A stretch of 64,000 nt of DNA, taken from contig NZ_QYBB01000004.1 in the NCBI RefSeq assembly GCF_004137685.1, positions 156,240 to 220,239 on the forward strand, given 5' to 3'. The notes under the pieces are model-generated. The model made no database searches and was not told the origin of the DNA. It was given only the letters and a program-made list of their open reading frames with translations. The stretch comes from Lichenibacterium minor. Its GTDB lineage: Bacteria > Pseudomonadota > Alphaproteobacteria > Rhizobiales > Beijerinckiaceae. The position numbers and the translations under genes are program-made. Positions 1-9,012 of this stretch are shown piece by piece (position 1 is the first letter of the stretch; each line of letters opens with the position of its first letter).

Positions 1-230
1 CCGACGCCGAGGCCCGCCGGCGCGTAAAGGTCGAGGGCGGACTTCGCCTTGCCCTTGAACTTCGCCGCCGCCGCGGCGGTGGCGATCAGCTCGGAGGCGG
101 CGCCCAGCACCTCCGCCGTCGCGGCGCCCGGCTTCAGGTCCGCCCCGACGAACACCACGAGCGTGTCGCCGGCCGAACCGGCCCGGGCCCCGCGAAGCGG
201 CGAAAAGGCGATCTCCACGAAATCTGACAT
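1..230 (-). CDS. pepA: Leucyl aminopeptidase, N-terminal part only (cut by window edge)
   Basis: Read on the minus strand from an ATG at 228-230, the frame is open to the window edge and gives about 76 residues beginning MSDFVEIAFSPL, with the segment TLVVFVGADLKPG. This resembles the N-terminal macro-like domain of M17 leucyl aminopeptidases; the zinc-binding catalytic domain would lie outside the window. In many Rhizobiales pepA is divergent from lptF, which is the arrangement here, and that context carries much of the call. The enzyme would be a cytoplasmic hexameric peptidase releasing N-terminal residues. The N-terminal domain is poorly conserved, so the identity is likely rather than certain. 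Confidence 0.72.
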   Translation of the reverse strand, partial: MSDFVEIAFSPLRGARAGSAGDTLVVFVGADLKPGAATAEVLGAASELIATAAAAAKFKGKAKSALDLYAPAGLGV

Positions 231-265
231 CGATGGCTCTTGGATGGGCGCGGGGCGCGACGCGG

Positions 266-305
266 GTTCGGCCCGAACCATACCGGTTCCCGGCATCGAA
301 CCAAG
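266..305 (-). promoter_or_regulatory. Candidate pepA promoter with overlapping palindrome
   Basis: On the minus strand a -35-like TTGGTT (300-305) and a -10-like TATGGT (278-283) are separated by 16 bases, about 50 bases upstream of the pepA start. A 15-base palindrome, GGTTCGG-C-CCGAACC (266-280), overlaps the -10 box and could be an operator for the divergent pepA/lptF region. Inferred from pattern only. Confidence 0.3.
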
Positions 306-528
306 GGGGCGCCGCGGCACCCATCCCTTTTTCGCCCCAAAATGACCGTGCGCGCCGGTCAGGAGTGATCTCGCCGCAACGGCGGCCGGGGAAATGGCCG
401 GCCGCGCCCCACCGGCCGCCGGAGCGCCTTGCGCCGGTGCCGCCCCCCTTCTACCCCTTGAAGCGTGGGGCGTCGGGGGATCGTTCCATGGCGGGCTCGA
501 CCTCGAGTCCCAGCATGACCGGAGCAGC

Positions 529-1668
529 ATGTCGCTCGTCGAGGCCTATATCTTCCGCATCGTGCGCTCGTCCTTCCTGGTGGCGCTCGGCGTGCTGACG
601 GCCGTGATCTGGGTCACGCAGGCGCTGAAGGAGTTCGACCTCCTCACCACCAAGGGGCAGTCGCTGCTGGTCTTCCTCGGCGTCACGGCGCTGGGCATCC
701 CCGCCCTGGTGATGGTGATCGCCCCCATCGCGCTGTTCATCGCCGTTCTCTACACGCTGAACAAGCTCAACGGGGACAGCGAACTCATCGTGATGAGCGC
801 CGCCGGGCTGTCGCCGACGCGGCTCCTGAAGCCGTTCGCGACCCTCACCGTGCTGGTCACGCTGCTGGTGGGCGCCATGTCGCTCTACATCATGCCGTGG
901 AGCTTCCACGAGCTGCGCGACCTCGTGATGAAGATCCGTGCCGACTTCATCACCCACGTTGTGCGCGAGGGTACCTTCACGACGCTCGACCAGGGCTTCA
1001 TCTTCCATTACCGCGAGCGCGGCCGCGACGGATCGCTGCACGGCATCCTGATGGAGGACCGGCGCGACCCCAACCACATCTCGTCCTACGTGGCGGACAG
1101 CGGCCAAACCTGGTCCAACGACGACAACAACTATCTCGTCCTCAACGACGGCTCCATCCAGCGCCACCAGCCGGGCAGCCGGGACGCCGCCATCGTGGCG
1201 TTCCAGCGCTACGCCCTGGATCTCGCCCAGTTCGGCTCGGAAGGCGAGGGCGCGCCGCTCCGCCCGCGCGAGCGCTCCACCCGCGACCTGCTGCACCCGG
1301 ACCTGAAAGACCCCACGGTGCGGTTCCAGGAGGGGCGCTACCGGTCCGAACTGCACGACCGCTTCTCGGGTCCCCTGTACGCGCTGGCCTTCGGCATGAT
1401 CGCCTTCGCGGGCCTGTCGCAGCCGCGCACCACGCGGTCGGGCAACTGGAAGGCCATGGTGGGCGCCTTCGCGGCGGTGGCGGCCGTGCGGGGCGCGGGC
1501 TTCGCGGCTTCGGGCTTCGTGGTGAAGTCCGCCGCCTGGGTCCCGGCCGACTACGCCGTACCGGCCATCGGCCTCGCCGGCGCCCTGCTCTACATCTTTG
1601 CGCCCCGCCTCGGCATGCCGCGGCGGCGCGAGAAGGCGATGCGCCTGCCCGTACCGCAGGCCGCGTGA
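529..1668 (+). CDS. lptF: LPS export ABC transporter permease LptF
   Basis: A 379-residue YjgP/YjgQ-family permease. Three hydrophobic segments lie in the first ~125 residues, then a periplasmic beta-jellyroll region (roughly 130-275), then three more membrane segments near the C terminus. This is the LptF/LptG topology; these proteins form the inner-membrane LptB2FG complex that extracts LPS and hands it to LptC/LptA. I chose the ATG at 529 because it follows a GGAG ribosome site and begins directly before the first membrane helix; the frame is open further upstream but that part is not protein-like. lptG follows after 7 bases. lptF precedes lptG by gene-order convention. Confidence 0.93.
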   Translation: MSLVEAYIFRIVRSSFLVALGVLTAVIWVTQALKEFDLLTTKGQSLLVFLGVTALGIPALVMVIAPIALFIAVLYTLNKLNGDSELIVMSAAGLSPTRLLKPFATLTVLVTLLVGAMSLYIMPWSFHELRDLVMKIRADFITHVVREGTFTTLDQGFIFHYRERGRDGSLHGILMEDRRDPNHISSYVADSGQTWSNDDNNYLVLNDGSIQRHQPGSRDAAIVAFQRYALDLAQFGSEGEGAPLRPRERSTRDLLHPDLKDPTVRFQEGRYRSELHDRFSGPLYALAFGMIAFAGLSQPRTTRSGNWKAMVGAFAAVAAVRGAGFAASGFVVKSAAWVPADYAVPAIGLAGALLYIFAPRLGMPRRREKAMRLPVPQAA

Positions 1669-1675
1669 GGCCGCG

Positions 1676-2761
1676 ATGGTCGGACGCACCTTCGCCACCT
1701 ACCTGGCCCGGAGCTTCACGAAGTCCATCCTGATGGTCTTCGGGCTGCTCTTCGCCATCATCTATCTCAGCGACTTCGTCGAACTGCTGCGCCGCTCGGG
1801 CGACGCCAAGGGCGCCACCACGCCCGGCGTGGCCTTCCTGTCGCTGCTGCGCGTGCCTACGATCACCGAGCAGATCTTCCCCTTCTCGGTGCTGTTCGGC
1901 GCCATGTTCGCCTTCCTCAATCTGACGCGGAAGCTGGAACTGGTGGTGGCGCGCGCCGCGGGCCTGTCGGTGTGGCAGTTCATCCTGCCGCCGGTCGGCG
2001 TCGCCCTCGTGCTCGGGATCCTGACCACGACGGTCTACAACCCCGTGGCGGCGGTGTCGAAGCAGCGGGCCGAGCGGCTCGAAACGCGCATGTTCGGCAA
2101 GACCGGCTCCGAACAGGTCGACACGGCCTTCTGGCTCCAGGAGGACGGGGTCGACGGGCAGACCATCCTGCGGGCCGACCGGGCCAGCGACGGCGGGGCG
2201 GTGCTCAGCGGCATCACGGCCTTCGTGTACGACCGCGACGGCTCCTTCATGGAGCGCGTGGAAGCGGATCGCGGCGAGCTCCACGACGGCTATTGGGCGC
2301 TCGGCGATGCCCGCGTACTCGCCCCCGGGGAAGCCCCGCGCGAGGTCGCGACCGAGTTGCTCGCCACCAACATCACCGCCGAGCAGGTGCAGCAGAAATT
2401 CACGGCGCCCGAATCGGTGCCGTTCTGGAAGCTGCCGGAGATCCGCGACGTGACCGAGAAGGCAGGCCTCAACGCGACCGGTTACGAGCTGCAGTACCAG
2501 AAGCTCCTGGCGCGCCCGCTCCTGTTCATGGCGATGATCTTGGTTGCCGCAGCGTTTTCCTTAAGATTCTTCCGCTTTGGTGGGATCGCCCGCATGGTCG
2601 CGGGTGGAGTGGCGGCGGGCTTCGTGCTCTACGTCGCCACGAAGCTCGTCGGCGATCTCGGCGGTGCAGGCCTGTTGAGTGCTCCCGTGGCGGCGTGGTC
2701 CCCCGCCGTCGTGGGCAGCATGCTGGGCTCGCTCGCTCTGTTGTACCAGGAGGATGGCTGA
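1676..2761 (+). CDS. lptG: LPS export ABC transporter permease LptG
   Basis: A 361-residue YjgP/YjgQ-family permease with the same 3 + 3 membrane helices around a periplasmic domain as its upstream neighbour. It is the second transmembrane partner of LptB in LPS extraction. The ATG at 1676 lies 7 bases after the lptF stop and starts MVGRTFATYLARSF, as expected just before the first helix. The stop codon overlaps the lptD start by one base (TGATG), so lptF, lptG and lptD are very likely translationally coupled. The final membrane segment includes a GGIARMVAGG stretch typical of the family. Confidence 0.93.
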   Translation: MVGRTFATYLARSFTKSILMVFGLLFAIIYLSDFVELLRRSGDAKGATTPGVAFLSLLRVPTITEQIFPFSVLFGAMFAFLNLTRKLELVVARAAGLSVWQFILPPVGVALVLGILTTTVYNPVAAVSKQRAERLETRMFGKTGSEQVDTAFWLQEDGVDGQTILRADRASDGGAVLSGITAFVYDRDGSFMERVEADRGELHDGYWALGDARVLAPGEAPREVATELLATNITAEQVQQKFTAPESVPFWKLPEIRDVTEKAGLNATGYELQYQKLLARPLLFMAMILVAAAFSLRFFRFGGIARMVAGGVAAGFVLYVATKLVGDLGGAGLLSAPVAAWSPAVVGSMLGSLALLYQEDG

Positions 2762-5439
2762 TGGGGCGGCGTTTTGGCCCCGACGTGCGTGAGGCCCTTC
2801 CTTCCCGGCGCCTGCGGGAGATCGCTCTCCCGGCTGCGTCGCGCGGCATCTCGATCCTGACCGGCCGGTTCGGCGCGGCGCGGACCTGCGCATGCGCGGC
2901 CCTGGCGCTGAGCGTCTTCGGTGCGGCGGTCCCCGCCGCCGCGCAGGCGTCCCCGCCCGGCCCGAGCCCGGCGGCGGCGCCCGCCGCAGCGCCGGAAGCC
3001 AAGAAGGACCGGTTGCTCGTCGAAGCGAAGCAGCTCGTGTACAACCGTGACACCAACGTGGTGTCGGCGGACGGCAACGTGCAGCTCTACTACCAGGGCC
3101 GCGTGCTCGAGGCCGACAAGGTCATCTACGACCGCAACGCCAACCGCGTCTTCGCGAGCGGCCACGCCAAGCTCACGGAAGCCGACGGCACCGCGACCTA
3201 CAGCGACAAGTTCGAGCTGACGGACGACTTCAAGACCGGCTTCGTCGACAGCCTGTCGACCATCACCAAAGACAAGACGTTCTTCACCTCGCCGCGCGCC
3301 GAGCGCACCGAGGGCGAAACCTCGACCTTCGAGAAGGGGACCTACACGGCCTGCGCGCCCTGCGCCGCCCACCCGGAGCGGCCGCCGCTGTGGCAGGTCA
3401 AGGCGATGAAGATCGTCCACAAGACCGACGAGCAGATGATCTACTTCGAGGACGCGACCCTCGAACTCTACGGCGTGCCGATCGCCTACGTGCCGTATTT
3501 CTCGACGCCCGACCCCACCGTCACGCGCAAGACCGGCTTCCTGACACCCCATTACGTCACCGAGTCCCGGCTCGGCGTGGGCGCCGCGCAGCCGTTCTTC
3601 TGGAACCTCGCGCCGAACTACGACCTGACGCTGACCCCGACGGTGCTGTCGAAGCAGGGCTTCTTCGGCGAGGTGGAATGGCGCCATCGCCTGGAAAGCG
3701 GCTCCTATTCGGTGCTCGCCACCGGCATCGACCAGCTCGACCCCACCGCCTATTCGAAGCAGCCCTTCGGCACCGGCGACCGCGACTTCCGCGGCTCGAT
3801 CGAGTCGACCGGTAAGTTCTTCATCAACCCGAGCTGGAAATACGGCTGGGATGTGGCGCTGTTCTCGGACAAGTATTTCGTCCAGGACTACAACATCCGG
3901 TCGTCCAGCCTCGGCACCGACTACATCAAGGAATCGATCTCGACAGCCTACCTGACGGGCCAGGGCGACCGGAGCTACTTCAACCTTCAGGGCTACCGGA
4001 TCGTCGGCCTGTCGTCGTTCGACTTCAACAAGCAGCAACCGCTCGTGCTGCCGACGGTGGACTACAACCGCACCTTCGCGCTCGACCCGGCGCTGACGGC
4101 CGGCATCGGCGGCGAGGTCAAGGTCGACTCCAACATCACGAGCCTGACCCGCACGGCCGCCGCCTACCAGGCGACGGGCACGCGCCTGCTCGACTCCGCC
4201 TTCTCGCTCTACGACGTGTGCCCCAGCACGACCGGCAACACCCTCGCGCCGGGCTTCAAGCCCCCGTCCTGCTTCCTGCGCGGCATCGCCGGCGACTACA
4301 CGCGCGCCTCGACGACGGTGAGCTACCAGAACAAGTACATCGACCCGATCGGCGAAGTGTGGAAACCCTTCGCCTTCGTGCGGGCGGACGGCAAGTGGCT
4401 CAACCTCAACGAGTCGAACGCCTACACGTTCACCAGCGGCACGGGCCAATCCACCATCTCCAACGCCGACCAGGCCAACTTCTTCGGCCAGCACAACGAG
4501 GACCTGAGCGGCGACATCGTGCCCGGCGTCGGGCTGGAATACCGCTACCCGCTGCTGATCGCGTCGAGCTTCGCCAACCAGGTGATCGAGCCGATCGGCC
4601 AGGTCATCCTGCGGCCCAACGTGGCCCACGCCGGCAAGACGCCGAACGAGGACGCGCAGAGCCTCGTCTTCGACGACACCACGCTGTTCGAGTGGAACAA
4701 ATATTCCGGCTACGACCGCGTCGAGGGCGGCACCCGTGCCAACGCCGGCGTGCAATATACCGCCACCTTCCCGACGGGAGGCTACGTCAACGCGCTCTTC
4801 GGCCAGTCCTACGCCCTGGCGGGGAGCAACTCCTACGCCGTCTCGGACGTGTCCAACGTGGGCCTCGACTCGGGCCTGCAGACGGACAGGTCGGACTACG
4901 TCAGCCGCCTCCTGGTGGCGCCGACGACGAACTTCACCGTCGAGGCCAAGGGCCGCTTCGATTCGAAGTCCTTCGACCCGAAGGCCATCGACCTCATCGG
5001 CACGGCGAAGTTCTTCGGCACGACCACCAACGTGCAATATGCCAACTACGCGGCGCAGCCCAACATCGGCTACGTGCATGACCGGTCGGGCGTGCTCCTC
5101 GGCGAACGCTTCGATTTCCTCGACCATTATTACGTGAACGGGTCGGCCACGCTGGAACTCAACCCCTACAAATACAACACGGCGACGCTGCAATACGACA
5201 TCAAGAGCAGCCGGCCCGAGTTCGCAGTGATCGGCGCCGGCTTCGGCTACCAGGACGATTGCACCACGGTGAGCCTGAACTATTCGCGGTCCTACACGGA
5301 CGCGGTGGCGGGCGGGGTCAACAACCAGAACGTGAACCAGACCGTGCTGCTGTCACTGAACCTGCGCACGCTGGCGGATTTCAAGCTCAACCAGAGCCTG
5401 GGCGCCACCTCCACGGTGCAGGACGGCGTGTTCAAATAA
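2761..5439 (+). CDS. lptD: LPS assembly outer-membrane protein LptD
   Basis: 892 residues. A long N-terminal leader ends in a signal-peptide-like segment (about residues 42-62, cleavage near AQA). An LptA/OstA-like domain follows (from ~83, with repeated strands such as VSADGNVQLYY and DKVIYDRN), then a long region rich in aromatic, alternating strands that fits the C-terminal beta-barrel. LptD with the lipoprotein LptE inserts LPS into the outer leaflet. Cysteines are few (for example the CAPC pair near residue 200 and more near 480-500), compatible with the disulfide-dependent maturation of the family. The start at 2761 shares one base with the lptG stop. surA follows after 66 bases. Confidence 0.95.
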   Translation: MGRRFGPDVREALPSRRLREIALPAASRGISILTGRFGAARTCACAALALSVFGAAVPAAAQASPPGPSPAAAPAAAPEAKKDRLLVEAKQLVYNRDTNVVSADGNVQLYYQGRVLEADKVIYDRNANRVFASGHAKLTEADGTATYSDKFELTDDFKTGFVDSLSTITKDKTFFTSPRAERTEGETSTFEKGTYTACAPCAAHPERPPLWQVKAMKIVHKTDEQMIYFEDATLELYGVPIAYVPYFSTPDPTVTRKTGFLTPHYVTESRLGVGAAQPFFWNLAPNYDLTLTPTVLSKQGFFGEVEWRHRLESGSYSVLATGIDQLDPTAYSKQPFGTGDRDFRGSIESTGKFFINPSWKYGWDVALFSDKYFVQDYNIRSSSLGTDYIKESISTAYLTGQGDRSYFNLQGYRIVGLSSFDFNKQQPLVLPTVDYNRTFALDPALTAGIGGEVKVDSNITSLTRTAAAYQATGTRLLDSAFSLYDVCPSTTGNTLAPGFKPPSCFLRGIAGDYTRASTTVSYQNKYIDPIGEVWKPFAFVRADGKWLNLNESNAYTFTSGTGQSTISNADQANFFGQHNEDLSGDIVPGVGLEYRYPLLIASSFANQVIEPIGQVILRPNVAHAGKTPNEDAQSLVFDDTTLFEWNKYSGYDRVEGGTRANAGVQYTATFPTGGYVNALFGQSYALAGSNSYAVSDVSNVGLDSGLQTDRSDYVSRLLVAPTTNFTVEAKGRFDSKSFDPKAIDLIGTAKFFGTTTNVQYANYAAQPNIGYVHDRSGVLLGERFDFLDHYYVNGSATLELNPYKYNTATLQYDIKSSRPEFAVIGAGFGYQDDCTTVSLNYSRSYTDAVAGGVNNQNVNQTVLLSLNLRTLADFKLNQSLGATSTVQDGVFK

Positions 5440-5446
5440 TCGCCAC

Positions 5447-5478
5447 GCTTGTGATATGAGGATGGGCTGCTCACAAGC
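5447..5478. promoter_or_regulatory. Inverted repeat between lptD and surA
   Basis: GCTTGTGA (5447-5454) and TCACAAGC (5471-5478) are perfect 8-base inverted arms around a 16-base centre. The element sits directly after the lptD stop and 27 bases before surA. It could be an operator or an RNA hairpin that tunes lptD/surA expression; it has no T-tract. Confidence 0.3.
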
Positions 5479-5505
5479 AGGCCACAACGATCGCTGGACG
5501 GTGTC

Positions 5506-6432
5506 GTGAAGTTCCGAATCCCCCTCGCTTTCCGGGCGGCGCGCGGCGCCGCCCTCGTCCTGGCCGTCGCCGGCGCCGCATCGGCGGGCGCCATCGCACC
5601 GGCCCTGGGACAGGCCGTGGTGACGGCGGTCAACGGCGACCCGATCACCAGCTTCGACGTCTCGGAATACGAGAAGATCCTCCGGCTGGAGCGCAAGCCG
5701 GCCTCCTCGGCCGATGCTCTCGAGGCCGTCGTCGGCGATCGCCTCCGCTACGACGAGGCGCGCCATTGGGGCATCGACGCGACCGACTCCGACCTCAGCG
5801 CCGCGCTCCAGCGCGTCGCGGCGTCGCTGAAGATGGACGTGAACACCTTCACCCAGGCGTCGGCCAAGGCGAAGATCGATCTCGACACCATCCGCAGCCA
5901 CCTCCGGGCCAGCGCGGCCTGGGACAACCTGGTCCGGGCGCGCAACAAGGGCGTCGGGGCGACCGAGGAGGAGATCAGCAGCGCGATCGCGAAGGGCGGC
6001 ACCAACAAGGTGACGAACTACCGGCTGCAGCAGATCGTCTTCGTGGTGCCGGTGAACCCGTCGCCGGCGATCCTCCAGGCCCGGCTCGATGCCGCCAAGG
6101 CGCTGCGCAACCGCTTCGACGGCTGCAACAACGGCCTGCAGCTGGCGCGCCAGCTGCCCGACGTCGCCGTGAAGGAGCCGATGAGCCGCACGTCCGAGTC
6201 CTTCAGCCCCGCCCTGCGCAAGGTGCTGGCGGAAACCCAGAAGGGCATGCTGACGGTGCCGGACAGGACCACCAACGGCATCGAGATGATCGCGGTCTGC
6301 GACAAGAACGACGGCGACACCAGCACGCTGCACGAACAGGTCCAGAAGGACATCATCTCCGAAAAGCTGGTCGGCGTGTCGGCACAGATGTACAAGGACC
6401 TGCGCAAGACGGCGGTCATCAGCAAGAACTGA
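5506..6432 (+). CDS. surA: SurA-like periplasmic chaperone / peptidyl-prolyl isomerase
   Basis: 308 residues from a GTG start. Residues 1-37 form a signal peptide ending ALGQA. The mature N terminus (VVTAVNGDPITSFDVSEYEKIL) matches the SurA N-terminal chaperone domain, which binds unfolded outer-membrane proteins. A single, divergent parvulin-like segment follows (about 170-275, starting near YRLQQIVFVV). E. coli SurA has about 430 residues and two parvulin domains, so this is a short alphaproteobacterial form and isomerase activity may be weak or absent. Position right after lptD is conserved in Rhizobiales and fits a role in LptD folding. pdxA, which often lies between surA and rsmA, is absent here. 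Confidence 0.82.
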   Translation: MKFRIPLAFRAARGAALVLAVAGAASAGAIAPALGQAVVTAVNGDPITSFDVSEYEKILRLERKPASSADALEAVVGDRLRYDEARHWGIDATDSDLSAALQRVAASLKMDVNTFTQASAKAKIDLDTIRSHLRASAAWDNLVRARNKGVGATEEEISSAIAKGGTNKVTNYRLQQIVFVVPVNPSPAILQARLDAAKALRNRFDGCNNGLQLARQLPDVAVKEPMSRTSESFSPALRKVLAETQKGMLTVPDRTTNGIEMIAVCDKNDGDTSTLHEQVQKDIISEKLVGVSAQMYKDLRKTAVISKN

Positions 6433-6465
6433 CGCGCGCCCCGCATCGAAGAACCCGGACGCGCC

Positions 6466-7326
6466 TTGACCGACGACGGACTGCCACCGCTGCGCGACGT
6501 CGTCGAGGCTTGCGGCATCGAGCCCAGCCGCGCGCTGGGCCAGAATTTCCTGTTCGACCTCAACCTGACGGGGCGCATCGCGCGCGCGGCCGGCCCCCTG
6601 GCCGGCGTGCCGGTCCTGGAGATCGGCCCCGGGCCGGGCGGCCTCACGCGGGCGCTGCTGGCCGAGGGCGCCGACGTGGTCGCCGTGGAGCGCGACCGGC
6701 GCTGCCTGCCCGCCCTGGCCGCCATCGCGGATCGCTACCCCGGGCGCCTGACCGTGATCGAGGGCGACGCCCTCGAGGTCGTGCCGGCCGGCCTTCCCGA
6801 ACGCACCGACGGCCGACCCTGGCGGATCGTCGCCAACCTGCCCTACAACGTCGCGACGCCCCTCCTCACCGGCTGGATCGAGTCCGAGCCCTGGCCGCCC
6901 TGGTTCGATCGCATGGTGCTGATGTTCCAGCGCGAGGTGGCGGAGCGCATCGTCGCGACGTCGGCCGAACGGGCCGATTACGGCCGGCTCGGGGTCCTGT
7001 GCGGGTGGCGCACGCGGGCTCGCATCCTGTTCGACGTGGCGCCGTCGAACTTCGTGCCGCCGCCGAAGGTGACGTCGAGCATCGTCGAGCTCGTCCCCCG
7101 GCCGGAGCCTCTGCCCTGCAGCGCGTCGAGCCTGTCGCGGGTCACCGCCGCCGCTTTCGGCCAACGGCGCAAGATGCTCCGGCAGTCTTTGAAGGGCCTG
7201 TCGACCGCCCGCGGTCCCGTTGATGTCGCGGACCTGCTGGAGCGGGCCGGCATCGCCGGCACCGCCCGCGCCGAAACGCTGGACGTCGCGTCCTTCGTCG
7301 ACCTCGCCCGGCTGATCGACGCCTGA
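6466..7326 (+). CDS. rsmA: 16S rRNA dimethyladenosine transferase RsmA (KsgA)
   Basis: 286 residues from a TTG start. RsmA dimethylates the two adjacent adenines in the 3'-terminal helix 45 of 16S rRNA using S-adenosylmethionine. Visible motifs: ALGQNFL (23-29), the SAM-binding LEIGPGPGG (51-59), acidic loop VAVERD (72-77), and the catalytic NLPYNV (124-129). The C-terminal part carries [13 protein letters not shown], typical of the RNA-binding lobe. It is 33 bases downstream of surA in the same direction and converges on gmk. The TTG start places the N terminus as in known family members; no closer ATG keeps the GQNFL region. Confidence 0.95.
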   Translation: MTDDGLPPLRDVVEACGIEPSRALGQNFLFDLNLTGRIARAAGPLAGVPVLEIGPGPGGLTRALLAEGADVVAVERDRRCLPALAAIADRYPGRLTVIEGDALEVVPAGLPERTDGRPWRIVANLPYNVATPLLTGWIESEPWPPWFDRMVLMFQREVAERIVATSAERADYGRLGVLCGWRTRARILFDVAPSNFVPPPKVTSSIVELVPRPEPLPCSASSLSRVTAAAFGQRRKMLRQSLKGLSTARGPVDVADLLERAGIAGTARAETLDVASFVDLARLIDA

Positions 7327-7434
7327 TCGCCGAAGCGGCCCGGTCCCGCCCGTCCTCGTCCCGAGCAGGCCTGCCGGGCCGCGCCGCCCTTCGACAGGCT
7401 CAGGACCGGGGAGGGTCGGAGCAGGTGGCCCCGG

Positions 7435-8109
7435 CTACCGGCTTTCGGCTGCCAGCGCTTCCACGAAGCCCGCCACGGCCGGCTCCGTGCGCAGCCGCCG
7501 CAATCGCTCGGCCGCCAGGATCGCCGTGACGTCGCCCAGCGTCCGCTGCAGGTCGTCGTTCACCAGCACGTAGTCGTAGAGCGTCCAGCGCGTGATCTCG
7601 TTGCGCGCGGCCTCGAGGCGGCGCGCGATCACCTCGGGCCTGTCCTCGGCGCGTCGCTCCAGCCGCGCCCGGAGTTCGCGCATCGAGGGCGGCAGGATGA
7701 ACACGGTGGCGACGTCGTCGCGCGCCCGGGCGCGGATCTGCTGGGTGCCCTGGTAGTCGATGTCGAACAGCACGTCGCGCCCCTGCGACAGCAGGGCGTC
7801 GACGGGCCCCTTGGGGGTGCCGTAGAAATTGCCGTGCACTTCCGCGGATTCGAGCAGGTCCCCGGCGTCGCGCAGCTCGCGGAAGCGATCGACGGACAGG
7901 AAGTGGTAATGGACCCCGTCGATCTCGCTCGGCCGGCGCGGACGCGTGGTCACCGACACGGACAGCGTCAGGTCGATGGCCTCCTTCTGCAGAAGCATCC
8001 GGGTCAGCGTCGTCTTGCCCGCGCCGGAGGGCGACGAGAGGATCAGCATGAGGCCGCGCCGCGGGGGTATGGTCTGGGTCGTCCCGTCGAGGGGCATGAT
8101 AGCGCTCAT
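7435..8109 (-). CDS. gmk: Guanylate kinase
   Basis: 224 residues. Phosphorylates GMP to GDP with ATP. The P-loop SSPSGAGKTT is at 25-34; the GMP-binding segment with TTRPRRPSEIDGVHYHFL follows, then FDIDYQGTQQIR of the core. Length fits the family (about 205-225). The start codon overlaps the yicC stop by 4 bases (ATGA), so the two are coupled. It ends the minus-strand run fabD-fabG-acpP-fabF-mltG-yicC-gmk, a common order in Rhizobiales. Confidence 0.95.
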   Translation of the reverse strand: MSAIMPLDGTTQTIPPRRGLMLILSSPSGAGKTTLTRMLLQKEAIDLTLSVSVTTRPRRPSEIDGVHYHFLSVDRFRELRDAGDLLESAEVHGNFYGTPKGPVDALLSQGRDVLFDIDYQGTQQIRARARDDVATVFILPPSMRELRARLERRAEDRPEVIARRLEAARNEITRWTLYDYVLVNDDLQRTLGDVTAILAAERLRRLRTEPAVAGFVEALAAESR

Positions 8110-9011
8110 TCCAGGTTCTGAACCTGCTCTCGGAATTGTTCGATCTCGGTGCGCAGCGCAAGGCCGACGGCCGTGAGCCCCGCGTCGTTCGACTTGGCGC
8201 AGAGCGTGCCGGCTTCGCGGCCGAGCTCCTGGGCCAGGAAGTCGAGCCTCCGTCCCACGGCGCCGCCTTCGGCCAGGAGGGCGGTCGCGGCGGCGGCATG
8301 CATGGCCAGCCGGTCGATCTCCTCGCGCACGTCCGCCTTGCCGGCCAGCAGCACCGCTTCCTGGTACAGCCGAACGGGGTCGAGCGCCGGCGCAGCTCCG
8401 GCGATCTCGGCGAGGCGGTGCGCCAAGCGCTCCCGCACGGCTTCGGCCGTCCGGCCCGGCGCCGACTGCGCGTCGGCGGTCAGCCCCGCGATCGCCGTCA
8501 GGCGACCGCCCAGCACGCGCCCCAGCTGCCGCCCTTCGCCCGCCCGCATGGCGCAGAGGCCGTCCAGCGCCGCGTCGAAGCCGGCGAGGAGTCCCGGCTC
8601 GAGCTCCTCCGCGCCGCCCTCGTCGCGGTCGACGATCTCGACGATCCCGGGAAGCGCCAGAAGCCCGTCGAGCGTCGCGGACGCGATGCCGCGCGGCAAG
8701 ACGATCGCCGACACGGCCTCGAGCAGCGCGTCGAGCTTCGCGCGGTCGATGCGCGCCACCTGTTCCGGCTTCGGCCGCTGCAAGTTCAGGGCGGCGTGGA
8801 CCGTGCCGCGCTTGATCCGGGCGGCGAGGCGGGCGCGGGCCTCGGCTTCGAGCGCGTCAAAACCCGGCGGAACCCGCAGGCGGAGCTCCAGCCCCTTGGC
8901 GTTGACGGACTTCATCTCCCACGTCCAGGTCGCGGCCCTGGCCTGACCGCCGCTGCGGGCGAAACCCGTCATGCTCGACAGGCCGGGACCGTGAAGCGTC
9001 GACGCGGTCAT
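8106..9011 (-). CDS. yicC: YicC-family endoribonuclease/stress protein
   Basis: 301 residues. The N-terminal LSSMTGFARSGGQ and the C-terminal RLDFLAQELGREAGTLCAKS are hallmark YicC motifs, the latter in the DUF1732 domain. E. coli YicC has endoribonuclease activity and has been linked to small-RNA turnover; the role here is assumed by homology. The ATG at 9009-9011 is one base from the end of mltG; upstream in-frame sequence is Arg/Pro-rich and overlaps mltG, so I rejected the longer start. Overlaps gmk by 4 bases. Confidence 0.92.
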   Translation of the reverse strand: MTASTLHGPGLSSMTGFARSGGQARAATWTWEMKSVNAKGLELRLRVPPGFDALEAEARARLAARIKRGTVHAALNLQRPKPEQVARIDRAKLDALLEAVSAIVLPRGIASATLDGLLALPGIVEIVDRDEGGAEELEPGLLAGFDAALDGLCAMRAGEGRQLGRVLGGRLTAIAGLTADAQSAPGRTAEAVRERLAHRLAEIAGAAPALDPVRLYQEAVLLAGKADVREEIDRLAMHAAAATALLAEGGAVGRRLDFLAQELGREAGTLCAKSNDAGLTAVGLALRTEIEQFREQVQNLE

Positions 9012-9012
9012 G

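Noticed and set aside
2629..5193. Very long open frame on the minus strand opposite lptD
   Set aside because: Typical of high-GC DNA: the antisense frame lacks stops because of codon bias. Its translation is Arg/Val/His-rich and matches no family, while the plus strand encodes a clear LptD. The same applies to the long frames opposite lptF, rne, mrcA, acs and the Mo hydroxylase.
7388..7412. Dispersed repeat (CTTCGACAGGCTCAGGA type) between rsmA and gmk
   Set aside because: It resembles short repeats common in alphaproteobacterial intergenic DNA, but only one clear copy is in the window, so I cannot support it as a repeat family.
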